Shown here in pieces: positions 24,629 to 32,950 of a DNA stretch of 36,053 nt (within the stretch, counting starts at the first letter, position 1; each line of letters opens with the position of its first letter). The notes below the pieces were generated by a model that was not told the DNA's origin, did not search any database, and saw nothing but the letters and a program-made list of their open reading frames with translations. The stretch lies in contig JAOTWM010000004.1 in NCBI GenBank assembly GCA_029862885.1, forward strand, positions 1 through 36,053, read 5' to 3'. The stretch comes from Gammaproteobacteria bacterium. Its GTDB lineage: Bacteria > Pseudomonadota > Gammaproteobacteria > Arenicellales > JAOTWM01. Position numbers and translations under genes: made by a program.

Positions 24629-25615
24629 CTACGCGGTGTGACGGTCACGAACCAGACGTTCCGCAAGCCGAAGGGCTGCATTTAAACTACCGAGTTCGAC
24701 CGCACCGCTAGCGGCCCGTTCCAACGCGGTGCCGTGATCGACAGAGGTGCGGATAATGGGTAAGCCGAGTGTAACATTGACGGCCTCGCCGAACCCTGCG
24801 TGCTTAATAACCGGCAATCCTTGGTCGTGGTACATGGCCAGTACGGCATCGGTTTTCTTCAACTCGGCGGCAACGAACGCGGTGTCGGCCGGCACTGGAC
24901 CCAACAGGCGCAATCCATCGCAGCGCAATTCGTCGAGCGCCGGAATCATGACCGCTAATTCCTCAGTACCGAGATGGCCCGATTCACCGGCGTGGGGATT
25001 GAGTCCACATACAGTGATGATCGGGTCGGGTTTCCCGAACCATTGTTTTAGATCGGATGCCAATACGCGAATAACTGCTCGCAGTAATGGCCGTGTGATC
25101 CGCGCGGCGACTTCCCGCAATGGTACGTGGGTCGTCGCTAATGCGACCCGTAGCTGACCCGACACCAACATCATGACCGCTTGTGGGGCTCCGGTACGCT
25201 GCGCCAAATACTCTGTATGGCCGGTAAATGGTATCGCCGCATCATTGATCACACCCTTATGGACCGGTGCTGTAACCATAGCGTCAAACTCCCCGGCTAC
25301 ACATCCATCCGCCGCGCGGTCTAGGGTTTGGAGCACGAATCCCGCATTATCGCAACACAGCTCGCCGGGCACAGAAGCAACCGACAGTGAGATCGGCTGC
25401 ACTTGCATTCGCCCCGGCCGATGCGGTGCGCCACTGAATTCATCGATCCGTAAAGACAGACCGAGCGCATGGGCGCGTTGCTCCAATAGTTCGGGATCGG
25501 TCACCGCCACCAGGCAGCTCTTCGCTGCATGCTGCGCGAGCATAACCAATAGATCGGGGCCGATACCCGCAGGTTCTCCGGCGGTCAACACCACAATCGG
25601 CTGCGCGCGGCTCAT
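24629..25615 (-). CDS. pdxA: 4-hydroxythreonine-4-phosphate dehydrogenase
   Basis: A 328-residue enzyme of the pyridoxal-phosphate pathway (DXP-dependent branch), oxidising 4-phosphohydroxy-L-threonine with NAD. The family is shown by LTAGEPAGIGPDL at the start, APVHKGVINDA and TGHTEYLA, plus the metal-ligand histidines seen in the MYHDQGLPVIKHAGFG region. Length equals that of E. coli PdxA (329). It overlaps the DUF945 gene by 4 bp (ATGA) and precedes rsmA, so it is the second gene of a transcription unit. Confidence 0.97.
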   Translation of the reverse strand: MSRAQPIVVLTAGEPAGIGPDLLVMLAQHAAKSCLVAVTDPELLEQRAHALGLSLRIDEFSGAPHRPGRMQVQPISLSVASVPGELCCDNAGFVLQTLDRAADGCVAGEFDAMVTAPVHKGVINDAAIPFTGHTEYLAQRTGAPQAVMMLVSGQLRVALATTHVPLREVAARITRPLLRAVIRVLASDLKQWFGKPDPIITVCGLNPHAGESGHLGTEELAVMIPALDELRCDGLRLLGPVPADTAFVAAELKKTDAVLAMYHDQGLPVIKHAGFGEAVNVTLGLPIIRTSVDHGTALERAASGAVELGSLNAALRLAERLVRDRHTA

Positions 25616-26880
25616 TGTGTTGGCTCCAAACGCATTTCGTTCACGAGTAACTCGTGGTTCATATAGCGTACCTTGATTTCGTAGCGCTTATCAGTGCGAC
25701 GCCGCAAATACCCGCGATCAATCCATTCTTGGAACTGCGCGCGTGCGTCCTCACGTTCGGTGGCACCACCGATGCTTCGTGCCATGAAAAATAGAGCCAC
25801 CGCTGAATCCGGAAAAAGTAAATGGGCGTTCAATTGCACCGCCTGAAGTAACCCGAGAACATTGGACACCGTGACTCCCGGTTGACGTAGCAAATTAAGC
25901 CTGCCCTCGATCGCACCTTCGGATGTTTGCACGTCCAAAGCGGCGTGCAACTCTGGTTGGCCCGCGTCGAAAATTGCGATCAAAATCGGTATCAAACTCA
26001 TCGCGCTTTGTGGCATGGCCGGTAACGAATCCCGTGCGCTCGCAATCGCTGCACTGTCCAGACCCTTGATGTCCAAATCGAATATCGCCGGGCCATAGAA
26101 CTCGGGGTCGTGGTTGGCCACGATCCCCTCGGCTGCCGCTTGCAGCCGATATTCCAATAACCCCTTATTATCGGTGAGTCGGGACCGCAGTTCGAATTCG
26201 GTTATTGTAGTGCGGGCCGCGGTGACCGTGTCCCGCCACTGCAGTCGACCAATGTCGATCGCGGTGGCGGCTAATGGTATACCTTGTGGGGTTGGCGTTG
26301 ACTCAATCTCGAGAGCCAGTTTCTCGAGCTCGAGGCTACCACCCGGCGTCGCCAAGGCCGATTTTGGTAGCGGTAAGCGCAAGTGGACGGGGCCCTGTGG
26401 CGAGAATTCAAACCAGCCCGTGCTGGCAACGGTATCGAGCTGGCGTTGCGGATCAAGCGCCATCGTAGCGCTGGGCAGATCGATCTGACCTTGCGTCGTG
26501 CCATCCAATGCGACGCGTGCCGATATAACGATAGGCACAGATTCGTCCGACCCGCCGATTCGCAGGTCGCTAATCGCATCCACCATTCGCGGCGTGAATC
26601 CCGTATAGCTGCCGATTGCGCCAATTTGCGGAAACGGTCCATGTCCAAAGCGCTGTTGGAAATCGAGCAGTAGTCGTAATTGGGGTAACTCCAATACTGT
26701 ATGGGAGCGCGATTCGAGCCAGCCGCGCTGGAACTCGGCAGTAACCACGCGCAGTGCTTGCCGGTGTCGAATCTCGTCGATATATGCGTCGTAGTGGTTC
26801 TCGATTTCGCGCCCGAACCAATATGGCGTAACGGCGGCGATTACCACCATCACTACAACAGCCATAAATATTTTTCGCAT
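25612..26880 (-). CDS. DUF945 (YdgA-like) envelope protein
   Basis: A 422-residue protein with one N-terminal membrane anchor (4-25, VVVMVVIAAVTPYWFG) and a long periplasmic part. The opening GREIENHYDAYIDEIRHRQALRVVTAEFQRGWLESRSHT resembles the DUF945/YdgA family, whose members span the envelope but lack a known function. It ends in ELLVNEMRLEPTQ. It is the first gene of the pdxA-rsmA unit, with the stop overlapping the pdxA start. In E. coli the analogous upstream genes are lptD and surA, so the order is altered here. Confidence 0.75.
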   Translation of the reverse strand: MRKIFMAVVVMVVIAAVTPYWFGREIENHYDAYIDEIRHRQALRVVTAEFQRGWLESRSHTVLELPQLRLLLDFQQRFGHGPFPQIGAIGSYTGFTPRMVDAISDLRIGGSDESVPIVISARVALDGTTQGQIDLPSATMALDPQRQLDTVASTGWFEFSPQGPVHLRLPLPKSALATPGGSLELEKLALEIESTPTPQGIPLAATAIDIGRLQWRDTVTAARTTITEFELRSRLTDNKGLLEYRLQAAAEGIVANHDPEFYGPAIFDLDIKGLDSAAIASARDSLPAMPQSAMSLIPILIAIFDAGQPELHAALDVQTSEGAIEGRLNLLRQPGVTVSNVLGLLQAVQLNAHLLFPDSAVALFFMARSIGGATEREDARAQFQEWIDRGYLRRRTDKRYEIKVRYMNHELLVNEMRLEPTQ

Positions 26881-26981
26881 CGCTACGCAGAGACTAACCG
26901 TCGGCCGTGTAGTGCCTGCAGCACATATGCGTCAACGACTACGCCAGCATGGTAGCCGTGCCGCGTTTCGTCGTCGCAGGG

Positions 26982-27224
26982 TTAAATGCCGAGCGACTTA
27001 TGGATACCATCCCAATACGGTTTGTTGGAGGAATGTTTGCAACCGCATAACGCAAGTGTCGTAGACTCCGGGGTTTCCAACTCGATCGGCGTGAAGTCGG
27101 TGCCTTTATGGGAGCCGTCGCAAAATGGTCGCTTGTTGGAGCGCCCGCATTGACGCCACTAAAAAGTCCCGGGATCGAGAGTCGTCGGATACGGATTTTT
27201 CTGCACAATCGCGGGGTCGGACAT
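26982..27224 (-). pseudogene. CDGSH iron-sulfur protein with in-frame amber codon
   Basis: Not in the ORF track because of the stop codon. A strong ribosome binding site (AAGGAG, 6 bp) precedes ATG 27224. The frame reads MSDPAIVQKNPYPTTLDPGTF, then TAG (27159-27161), then WRQCGRSNKRPFCDGSHKGT and a second half ending in WDGIHKSLGI and TAA. The whole frame aligns with the double-CDGSH family, where TAG takes the place of an aromatic residue before the W-C-x-C motif. The first motif lacks its first Cys (Arg), and the second has Trp for Cys (WDGIH). So three lesions fall at key positions, pointing to a recently inactivated gene. Confidence 0.85.
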
Positions 27225-27359
27225 CGATCTCTCCTTGGATCCTGACGGAGTCAAAATATGAACGCATCATACCGGCCAACGATACGCATGGGTAGCTCGA
27301 GTTGGCAGTGTCTCTGCCGCGCTGTGCAGGAATTGACGCGGGGCGAGAAAACATCATGT

Positions 27360-27388
27360 CCGGTCGTGGCTAGCCCGGTCGTGGCTAG
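27360..27388. repeat. 15-bp period tandem duplication at the phaB1 stop
   Basis: The 14-base unit CCGGTCGTGGCTAG occurs twice (27360-27373 and 27375-27388), separated by one C. One copy includes the phaB1 TAG stop codon, so both copies carry a TAG in the same frame. It looks like a local slippage event and has no evident role. Confidence 0.7.
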
Positions 27389-28131
27389 AATGACATGTAC
27401 ATACCGCCATTTACCGGAATGTTAGCCCCGGTTATATAGCTCGTTTCGACGCTGCACAAAAAACCCACCACGTGGGCAATTTGGTGCGGCTGACCCATGT
27501 CCCCGCAGGGGATGCCTTGCACGATCTCATTTCGAATCTGTTTTGGAACAGCCATGGTCATTTCGGTTTGAATGTACCCCGGAGAGACGGTGTTCACCGT
27601 AATTCCGTTACGCGCAACTTCTTGGGCCAGAGCCATTGTGAATCCATGCATGCCGGCTTTCGCGGCGGAATAGTTGGTTTGCCCGAATTGTCCACGTTGC
27701 CCGTTCACCGAGGAGATGTTAATGATTCGGCCAAAGCCACGACTCGACATACTCTCGATGACCTGCCGCGTCACGTTGAATACGCTGCTAAGATTGGTAT
27801 CAATAACGGCTTGCCATTGTTCGTGTTCCATATTGCGCAGGGTTTTATCCTTGGTGATACCGGCGCAATTCACGAGGATATCGACCGCGCCGATGCGGGA
27901 TTCGATGCTTCGGACCATGGTCTGGCTGGAGTCGAAACAGGCGACATCACCGGCCTCGATTTCGACCTGGCACTCATCCGCCAACAGGCGTTCCTGCCAA
28001 GCCTTGGCGGACTCCGTATCGCCCGGCAGATAGCCGGCCACGACGCGGTAGCCCTGGCTGCTCAGTTGCTGACAAATCGCGGTACCAATTCCACCCGTAC
28101 CGCCTGTTACCAATGCAATCTGTGGTGGCAT
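27385..28131 (-). CDS. phaB: Acetoacetyl-CoA reductase paralogue 1
   Basis: A 248-residue short-chain dehydrogenase of the PHA pathway, reducing acetoacetyl-CoA with NADPH to (R)-3-hydroxybutyryl-CoA. It has the Rossmann motif TGGTGGIG, NAG-like NCAGIT and the catalytic residues in SSVNGQRGQFGQTNYSAAK (Ser, Tyr, Lys). I start at ATG 28131 rather than 28164, because GGGGGA lies at the right distance and the protein begins directly with the first strand. Its stop lies in a short tandem duplication. A promoter with a palindromic operator lies upstream. About half its residues match the second phaB copy. Confidence 0.88.
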   Translation of the reverse strand: MPPQIALVTGGTGGIGTAICQQLSSQGYRVVAGYLPGDTESAKAWQERLLADECQVEIEAGDVACFDSSQTMVRSIESRIGAVDILVNCAGITKDKTLRNMEHEQWQAVIDTNLSSVFNVTRQVIESMSSRGFGRIINISSVNGQRGQFGQTNYSAAKAGMHGFTMALAQEVARNGITVNTVSPGYIQTEMTMAVPKQIRNEIVQGIPCGDMGQPHQIAHVVGFLCSVETSYITGANIPVNGGMYMSF

Positions 28132-28146
28132 ATATAGTCCCCCGCT

Positions 28147-28181
28147 TATGGTGCACTGCATCAATGATGCGGTGCACCATA
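28147..28181. promoter_or_regulatory. Palindromic operator before phaB1
   Basis: A 35-bp near-perfect palindrome: TATGGTGCACTGCATCA, one central base, then TGATGCGGTGCACCATA; 16 of 17 arm bases pair. It covers the -10 box and the first transcribed bases of the phaB1 promoter and ends 16 bp before the start codon. It is likely a repressor operator, perhaps for PhaR, whose gene lies next door. Confidence 0.7.
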
Positions 28182-28205
28182 GTGCAGGCCGAGTCCGGCT
28201 GTCAA
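28176..28205 (-). promoter_or_regulatory. Sigma70 promoter of phaB1
   Basis: On the minus strand a perfect -35 TTGACA (28200-28205) is followed after 18 bp by TATGGT (28176-28181; 4 of 6). Transcription would begin near 28168, giving a leader of about 37 bases. The -10 box is the outer end of the palindrome. Confidence 0.65.
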
Positions 28206-28281
28206 TGTGGCCCGTGAGGTCGCCATGCGGGAGGATGCAAGACGCGGCATCGCGGTCACGGCAGGATGCGCCGACAACAGT

Positions 28282-28776
28282 CTACTCCGGGTCTTCGGGC
28301 GCCTTATCGGTGGACCCGGAATTCGGCGCCTCTCCGGCACCCATGAATGCACGTTGTGCGTCCTGCCAGATCTCAAGGTTACGCCGAGTAATTTCCGCGA
28401 AGGTAGTGATCGCGTCGCCACTGGCCATCTTGCCCAGTTGCGACCGGTACAGCTCTTGCTGTTGCCCGAACATCTCCAGGCTTTTAGATAAGTAACTCGT
28501 GAATAGATCTTGGGTCGAACCGCCGTAAGAGCGGATGAGATGGGTGAGTATATCGGTTGTGAACAGCGGCCGGCCTTCGGCCTCTTGCTCGGCAATTATT
28601 TGCAGTAACACCGTACGGGTGATGTCGGTACTCGTGCTGGCATCGCGAACTTCGAAATCATCGCCATCCAATACTAATTTACGGAGATCGCCAAGAGTGA
28701 TATATCGGCTCAATTCGGTGTCGTACAATCGCCGATTGGGATATTTTTTGATGACGCGTGGATCAGGCATGGACAT
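28282..28776 (-). CDS. phaR: PHA synthesis repressor PhaR
   Basis: A 164-residue regulator that binds DNA and PHA. The N-terminal PHB_acc_N domain (VIKKYPNRRLYDTELSRYITL) is the diagnostic start; two PHB_acc-type segments follow (PLFTTDILTHLIRSYGGSTQDLF and the helix after). The C-terminus is short and acidic. Family members repress phasin genes and themselves, released by nascent PHA granules. It lies between phaB2 and phaB1 on the same strand, and two candidate operators are nearby. The first two Met codons (28776 and 28770) are equally possible starts; no clear Shine-Dalgarno is visible. Confidence 0.93.
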   Translation of the reverse strand: MSMPDPRVIKKYPNRRLYDTELSRYITLGDLRKLVLDGDDFEVRDASTSTDITRTVLLQIIAEQEAEGRPLFTTDILTHLIRSYGGSTQDLFTSYLSKSLEMFGQQQELYRSQLGKMASGDAITTFAEITRRNLEIWQDAQRAFMGAGEAPNSGSTDKAPEDPE

Positions 28777-29008
28777 TCGCGCTGACGTGGCTTCCGTACG
28801 TCGGCACCGCTAATTTGTGAACCGCTGAATAAGTCATGGCCGATCGACTAGAGTCCAAATTAATCAATCTCGGCGTCGCGCACATGAAAGCAGGCGAGAG
28901 GGGCGCGCAGGAACGAAGTCTTGGCAGAATTTGCAACCCTACCGTGCCCTTGATCGCGGCCATTTTGATTCTCAACTTGATTCGCCCATGCTTACTCTAA
29001 GGACTCCA

Positions 29009-29731
29009 TCAGTACATATGTTGGCCACCGTTAATATTGACCGTGGACCCGGTGATAAATTCCGCATCGTCCGCCACCAAAAACAACACCCCACGTGCGA
29101 TATCCTCGGCACGCCCTAAGCGCCCGGCCGGAATCGTTGCGATGATCTTCTCTAATACCGCCTCGGGCACCGCGCGCACCATGTCAGTATCGACGTATCC
29201 CGGCGCGATGGCATTTACCGTGATGCCGCGAGATGCGCCCTCCAGAGCCAAGGCCTTGGTGAATCCATGAATACCGGATTTCGCCGCGGCGTAATTGACC
29301 TGACCGTATTGGCCCGCTTGGCCATTGATGGAACCGATGTTGACGATGCGACCGAATCCGCGACCGCGCATTCCTTCGATTACGCAGCGGCACATATTAA
29401 AACACGACGACAGATTGGTTTGGATCACGTCGTTCCACTGCGTAAAGTCCATGCGGTGCATCGTTCCATCGCGGGTGATGCCGGCGTTGTTGACCAATAC
29501 GTCAACCGGGCCGATATCACCTTCAATTTGTGCCACGCCCTCAGCGCATTGACCGAAGTCACTCACGTCGAATTTATAGGTCTGGATACCCGTGGCTTTC
29601 GAGAATTCGCTGGCGCGTTCATCGTTACCCGCGTAAGTGGCGGCAACGCCGTAGCCGGCATCGCGTAACCCGGTGGAAATTGCCGCGCCGATACCGCGCG
29701 TACCACCCGTCACAATAGCTACTCTACCCAT
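29009..29731 (-). CDS. phaB: Acetoacetyl-CoA reductase paralogue 2
   Basis: A 240-residue short-chain dehydrogenase that matches PhaB more closely in length (E. coli-type PhaB about 246). Rossmann motif TGGTRGIG, NNAGITRDG and catalytic segment GSINGQAGQYGQVNYAAAK are present. It starts at ATG 29731 with a strong AGGAGA site. It lies 44 bp after phaA and is probably cotranscribed with it, so this copy is the likely main supplier of (R)-3-hydroxybutyryl-CoA. The second copy (27385-28131) has its own promoter. Confidence 0.94.
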   Translation of the reverse strand: MGRVAIVTGGTRGIGAAISTGLRDAGYGVAATYAGNDERASEFSKATGIQTYKFDVSDFGQCAEGVAQIEGDIGPVDVLVNNAGITRDGTMHRMDFTQWNDVIQTNLSSCFNMCRCVIEGMRGRGFGRIVNIGSINGQAGQYGQVNYAAAKSGIHGFTKALALEGASRGITVNAIAPGYVDTDMVRAVPEAVLEKIIATIPAGRLGRAEDIARGVLFLVADDAEFITGSTVNINGGQHMY

Positions 29732-29775
29732 AATGGTTTTCTCCTAAAATTGTCGTATAGCCCCGTCACATGATC

Positions 29776-30957
29776 CTACCGCTGTACCGCGATAGCAACG
29801 CCTTGTCCCCCACCGATACAGAGTGTAGCGAGTCCGCGCTGTGCGTCGCGGCGCTGCATTTCATACAATAGAGTAACCAAAATACGCGCTCCGGATGCGC
29901 CGATCGGATGACCAAGCGCGATCGCTCCGCCGTTTACATTGACCTTGGACTCATCCCAACCCAGTTCGCGATTTACCGATAACGCCTGCGCCGCAAACGC
30001 TTCATTCGCTTCGATTAAATCCAAATCAGCAACTTCCCAGCCCGCCTTATCAAGGCAACGTCGGGTAGCGGGTATCGGACCCGTTCCCATAATTGCCGGG
30101 TCCACGCCGGCGCTCGCATAGGCGACAATGCGAGCGATCGGCTCAAGGCCGAGCTGTTGTGCCTTGGAATGACTGGCGACGACCAGCGCAGCGGCACCGT
30201 CGTTGAGTCCGGACGCGTTGCCGGCGGTGACTGTACCGTCGCGGCTAAACGCCGCGCGCAGCTTGGCCAGCGACTCGGCGGTAGTGCCATGGCGCGGAAA
30301 CTCGTCATGCTCAAACAACAGCGGTTCGCCCTTGCGTCGGGGGACGCTCACCGGCACGATCTCGTCATGAAATCGATCGGACTTTTGCGCCGACTCCGCT
30401 TTGGTTTGAGAGGCAGCTGCGAACTGATCTTGCTGCTCACGACTGAGTTGAAACTGGGTAGCGATGTTTTGTGCCGTGTTGCCCATGTGATAGTCATTAA
30501 ACGCATCCCACAAACCGTCCACGATCATTGAGTCTTTGAGTTGCCAGTCTCCCATTTTCACACCATCGCGGGATTTCGGAAGCACATGCGGAGCACGACT
30601 CATGCTTTCTTGTCCACCGGCCACGATTAGATCGGCGTCGCCACATCGGATCGCTTGCGCCGCCAAATGCACCGCCTTCAAACCGCTTCCGCATACTTTG
30701 TTAATAGTCATGGCCGGTACGGTGTCGGGTATGCCGGCTTCCATTGCGGCTTGGCGTGCGGGATTTTGCCCAGCGCCGGCCGTCAGCACTTGACCGAGAA
30801 TCACTTCATCGACGTCAGCTGCTCCGACACCGCTGCGACTCAAAACACCTTGAATGACGGCGGCCCCCAACTGGCTGCCGGACAGCGCCGCCAGGGATCC
30901 ACCAAAATTACCGATCGGGGTGCGACCGGCCGCGAGGATTACCGCATCTTCTTGCAT
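29776..30957 (-). CDS. phaA: Acetyl-CoA acetyltransferase (beta-ketothiolase)
   Basis: A 393-residue thiolase, the same length as PhaA of Cupriavidus and Zoogloea. It condenses two acetyl-CoA to acetoacetyl-CoA. The active-site cysteine Cys 89 is in [11 protein letters not shown], the histidine in [16 protein letters not shown], and the second cysteine in [12 protein letters not shown]. It is transcribed divergently from phaEC, with a promoter and palindromic operator between. phaB2 follows after 44 bp. Confidence 0.97.
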   Translation of the reverse strand: MQEDAVILAAGRTPIGNFGGSLAALSGSQLGAAVIQGVLSRSGVGAADVDEVILGQVLTAGAGQNPARQAAMEAGIPDTVPAMTINKVCGSGLKAVHLAAQAIRCGDADLIVAGGQESMSRAPHVLPKSRDGVKMGDWQLKDSMIVDGLWDAFNDYHMGNTAQNIATQFQLSREQQDQFAAASQTKAESAQKSDRFHDEIVPVSVPRRKGEPLLFEHDEFPRHGTTAESLAKLRAAFSRDGTVTAGNASGLNDGAAALVVASHSKAQQLGLEPIARIVAYASAGVDPAIMGTGPIPATRRCLDKAGWEVADLDLIEANEAFAAQALSVNRELGWDESKVNVNGGAIALGHPIGASGARILVTLLYEMQRRDAQRGLATLCIGGGQGVAIAVQR

Positions 30958-31003
30958 TTGACCTGCCTCTTAGTCCTTGCCAGGATTACGACGATACGCC
31001 GAA

Positions 31004-31022
31004 ATTGTTGCAATGCAACAAT
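31004..31022. promoter_or_regulatory. Palindromic operator between phaA and phaEC
   Basis: ATTGTTGCA-A-TGCAACAAT is a perfect 19-bp palindrome with 9-base arms. It lies in the 131-bp gap between phaA and phaE and overlaps the phaA -10 box. TGC-rich palindromes are the known targets of PhaR-type regulators, so PhaR is the best guess for its ligand. Confidence 0.75.
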
Positions 31023-31046
31023 ACACATTGTTACTCTGCCGATCAA
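31018..31046 (-). promoter_or_regulatory. Sigma70 promoter of phaA
   Basis: On the minus strand TTGATC (31041-31046) and TATTGT (31018-31023) are separated by exactly 17 bp; each matches 4 of 6 consensus bases. Transcription would start near 31011, inside the palindrome, 53 bases before the phaA ATG. The promoter for phaEC on the plus strand is not evident. Confidence 0.5.
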
Positions 31047-31088
31047 GTGATCGGCCACAGTGCCATTAACCGTACCCAACTGAGAAGA

Positions 31089-31859
31089 ATGTCCTGGGAT
31101 TCAGATTGGCTGGACCTGCAACGCCGGAGTCTTGATCTCGGACACGAACTTGGCGTGCAATTACTCGAGCACGGCAACGCGTATTTCGAATTCATCGCCG
31201 CATTGCACGACGCCAGACACAGCGACGACCCGCAGAGTGACGAGACCGCGAACGCCATGGCGGCAATGCGGTCAATGTTGACGGCGCCGGTAACGGCGAC
31301 AAATCGAATAAATGGGCTGTGGGATCGACCATTGACGCATTGGCAACGAATTGCGGACCAGTGGCTTGCATCGGTTACCGATAAAGATGTTAACGAGGAG
31401 CGGTCCGAATTGGTACGCGAGTCGCAACGGTTAGGGCACGAATACCAGCAATTTTTGGCACGCTACGCGCAGGTGCATAGCGACATTGCGATGCGTGCCG
31501 TGGAACAATTGCAGGGCGCGCTAGCCAAACGCGATGCCGATGCGCCGCTGAGCGGCCGCGCGATCTTTGATATATGGATTGATTGTTGCGAGGAACAGTA
31601 TGCGCGAACCGTCGCGACCGAGGAGTACGCGAAATTACAGGGACAAATGATCAATGCAGCGCTCGCAATGCAACGTACACAACGCTGCCTTGCCGTAGGA
31701 GCGCGACAAGTCCTGGACGGCCCCAGCCGCGGTGAATTCGATGCGCTGCAGCAACGATTGCAAGACGTGGAGGCGGAACTCAACCGCCTGCGCGCCCTGT
31801 CCAAGCCACGCGCCGAGGGTAAACGCACGCGCGCCGGCCAGCGCCAACAAAAAAAATGA
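31089..31859 (+). CDS. phaE: Class III PHA synthase subunit PhaE
   Basis: A 256-residue protein rich in helices with W, L and charged residues, directly before phaC with a 4-bp overlap (ATGA). It contains the PhaE features: a region of paired helices (DWLDLQRRSLDLGHELGV), GRAIFDIWIDCCEEQYAR, and a coiled-coil C-terminus (LQQRLQDVEAELNRLRAL). PhaE has no catalytic site but is needed for PhaC activity. It is shorter than Allochromatium PhaE (about 357). The ORF track begins at 31005, a TTG inside the palindrome; ATG 31089 is more likely. Confidence 0.88.
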   Translation: MSWDSDWLDLQRRSLDLGHELGVQLLEHGNAYFEFIAALHDARHSDDPQSDETANAMAAMRSMLTAPVTATNRINGLWDRPLTHWQRIADQWLASVTDKDVNEERSELVRESQRLGHEYQQFLARYAQVHSDIAMRAVEQLQGALAKRDADAPLSGRAIFDIWIDCCEEQYARTVATEEYAKLQGQMINAALAMQRTQRCLAVGARQVLDGPSRGEFDALQQRLQDVEAELNRLRALSKPRAEGKRTRAGQRQQKK

Positions 31860-32920
31860 CCGCGTCGCATTGGATCGATAGCGCGACGCACGAGTTTGCG
31901 GAATTCAGTCGTAAGCTCGGCAGCGGCGTGACGCGGCTCGCCGAAGTTAAAGATATCGATATTGGCCCGACCCCGAAACACGCGCTTTACCACGAAGATA
32001 AACTCACGTTGTTTCACTACGAATGGAATGCGCAAAAGCCGCGTATTCCACTGCTGATCGTGTATGCGCTCGTGAATCGGCCGTATATGGCTGACTTACA
32101 AACCGACCGCTCACTCATTCGCGGGCTGTTGGCCGCCGGGATCGATGTTTACCTGATTGACTGGGGATACCCAGACCAGGACGACAGGCGCATTGGTCTT
32201 GGCGAGTACGTCAATGGCTACATCGATCGGTGTGTCGACGTGGTTCGCTCTCGACACCAAACCGATAGTGTCAATGTTCTTGGTATCTGCCAAGGCGGCA
32301 CATTAAGTTTGTGCTACGCCGCACTGTTCGCCGGAAAGATCAAGAATCTTATTACGATGGTGACCCCCGTCGACTTTCATACTGAAGACAACGTGCTAAG
32401 CCGTTGGCTGCGATATATCGACGTGGATTTATTGGTGGATAGCCTCGGTAATGTACCGGGGGAATTATTGAATTGGATATTCCTGTCGCTAAAGCCGTAC
32501 CGCCTCACGAGCCAAAAATACGTCCGCATGGTGGATATCCTCGATGATGCAGAGAAATTGATGAATTTTCTGCGCATGGAGAAGTGGATTTTTGACAGCC
32601 CCGACCAAGCGGGCGAAGCATTTCGTCAATTCGCCAAAGATTTTTTTCAAGACAATAAGCTGATTAGTGGCGACGTCTCGATCGCAGGCCGTAATGTCGA
32701 TTTGCGCAATATTAAGATACCATTGTTCAACATTTACGCGACCCAGGATCATCTCGTACCGCCTGCCGCCTCGACCGCGTTGCGGGCTGTGGTTGGGAGT
32801 GACGACTACGACGAACTCGCGTTTGAAGGCGGTCACATCGGCATTTATGTGAGCGGCCGCGCACAGCGCCAAATACCGAAAGCGATCGCCAGCTGGTTAG
32901 CGCAGCGTGATACAGCGTAA
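31856..32920 (+). CDS. phaC: Class III PHA synthase subunit PhaC
   Basis: A 354-residue alpha/beta-hydrolase polymerase, the length of Allochromatium vinosum PhaC (355). It joins (R)-3-hydroxyacyl-CoA units into PHA. The lipase-like box is LGICQGG with the active cysteine Cys 145, the aspartate is Asp 298 in ATQDHLVPP, and the histidine is His 327 in FEGGHIGIYV. ELLNWIF is part of the class III sequence pattern. It follows phaE with an ATGA overlap and needs PhaE. The convergent SPOR gene lies 30 bp on; no clear terminator is seen. Confidence 0.97.
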   Translation: MTASHWIDSATHEFAEFSRKLGSGVTRLAEVKDIDIGPTPKHALYHEDKLTLFHYEWNAQKPRIPLLIVYALVNRPYMADLQTDRSLIRGLLAAGIDVYLIDWGYPDQDDRRIGLGEYVNGYIDRCVDVVRSRHQTDSVNVLGICQGGTLSLCYAALFAGKIKNLITMVTPVDFHTEDNVLSRWLRYIDVDLLVDSLGNVPGELLNWIFLSLKPYRLTSQKYVRMVDILDDAEKLMNFLRMEKWIFDSPDQAGEAFRQFAKDFFQDNKLISGDVSIAGRNVDLRNIKIPLFNIYATQDHLVPPAASTALRAVVGSDDYDELAFEGGHIGIYVSGRAQRQIPKAIASWLAQRDTA

Positions 32921-32950
32921 GCCTTAGTTTATTAAGCTTGAACCACTAGA

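Noticed and set aside
28161-28595. 144-aa minus-strand frame overlapping phaR
   Set aside because: PhaR in another frame is clearly recognisable; this frame is arginine-rich shadow sequence.
29760-31000. Plus-strand frames within phaA (for example 30157-30531)
   Set aside because: They are shadows of phaA and lack independent start signals.
32921-32950. Short imperfect palindrome (AAGCCTTAG...TTAAGCTT) between phaC and the SPOR gene as bidirectional terminator
   Set aside because: Stem is only a few pairs with a long loop and no clear T-run.
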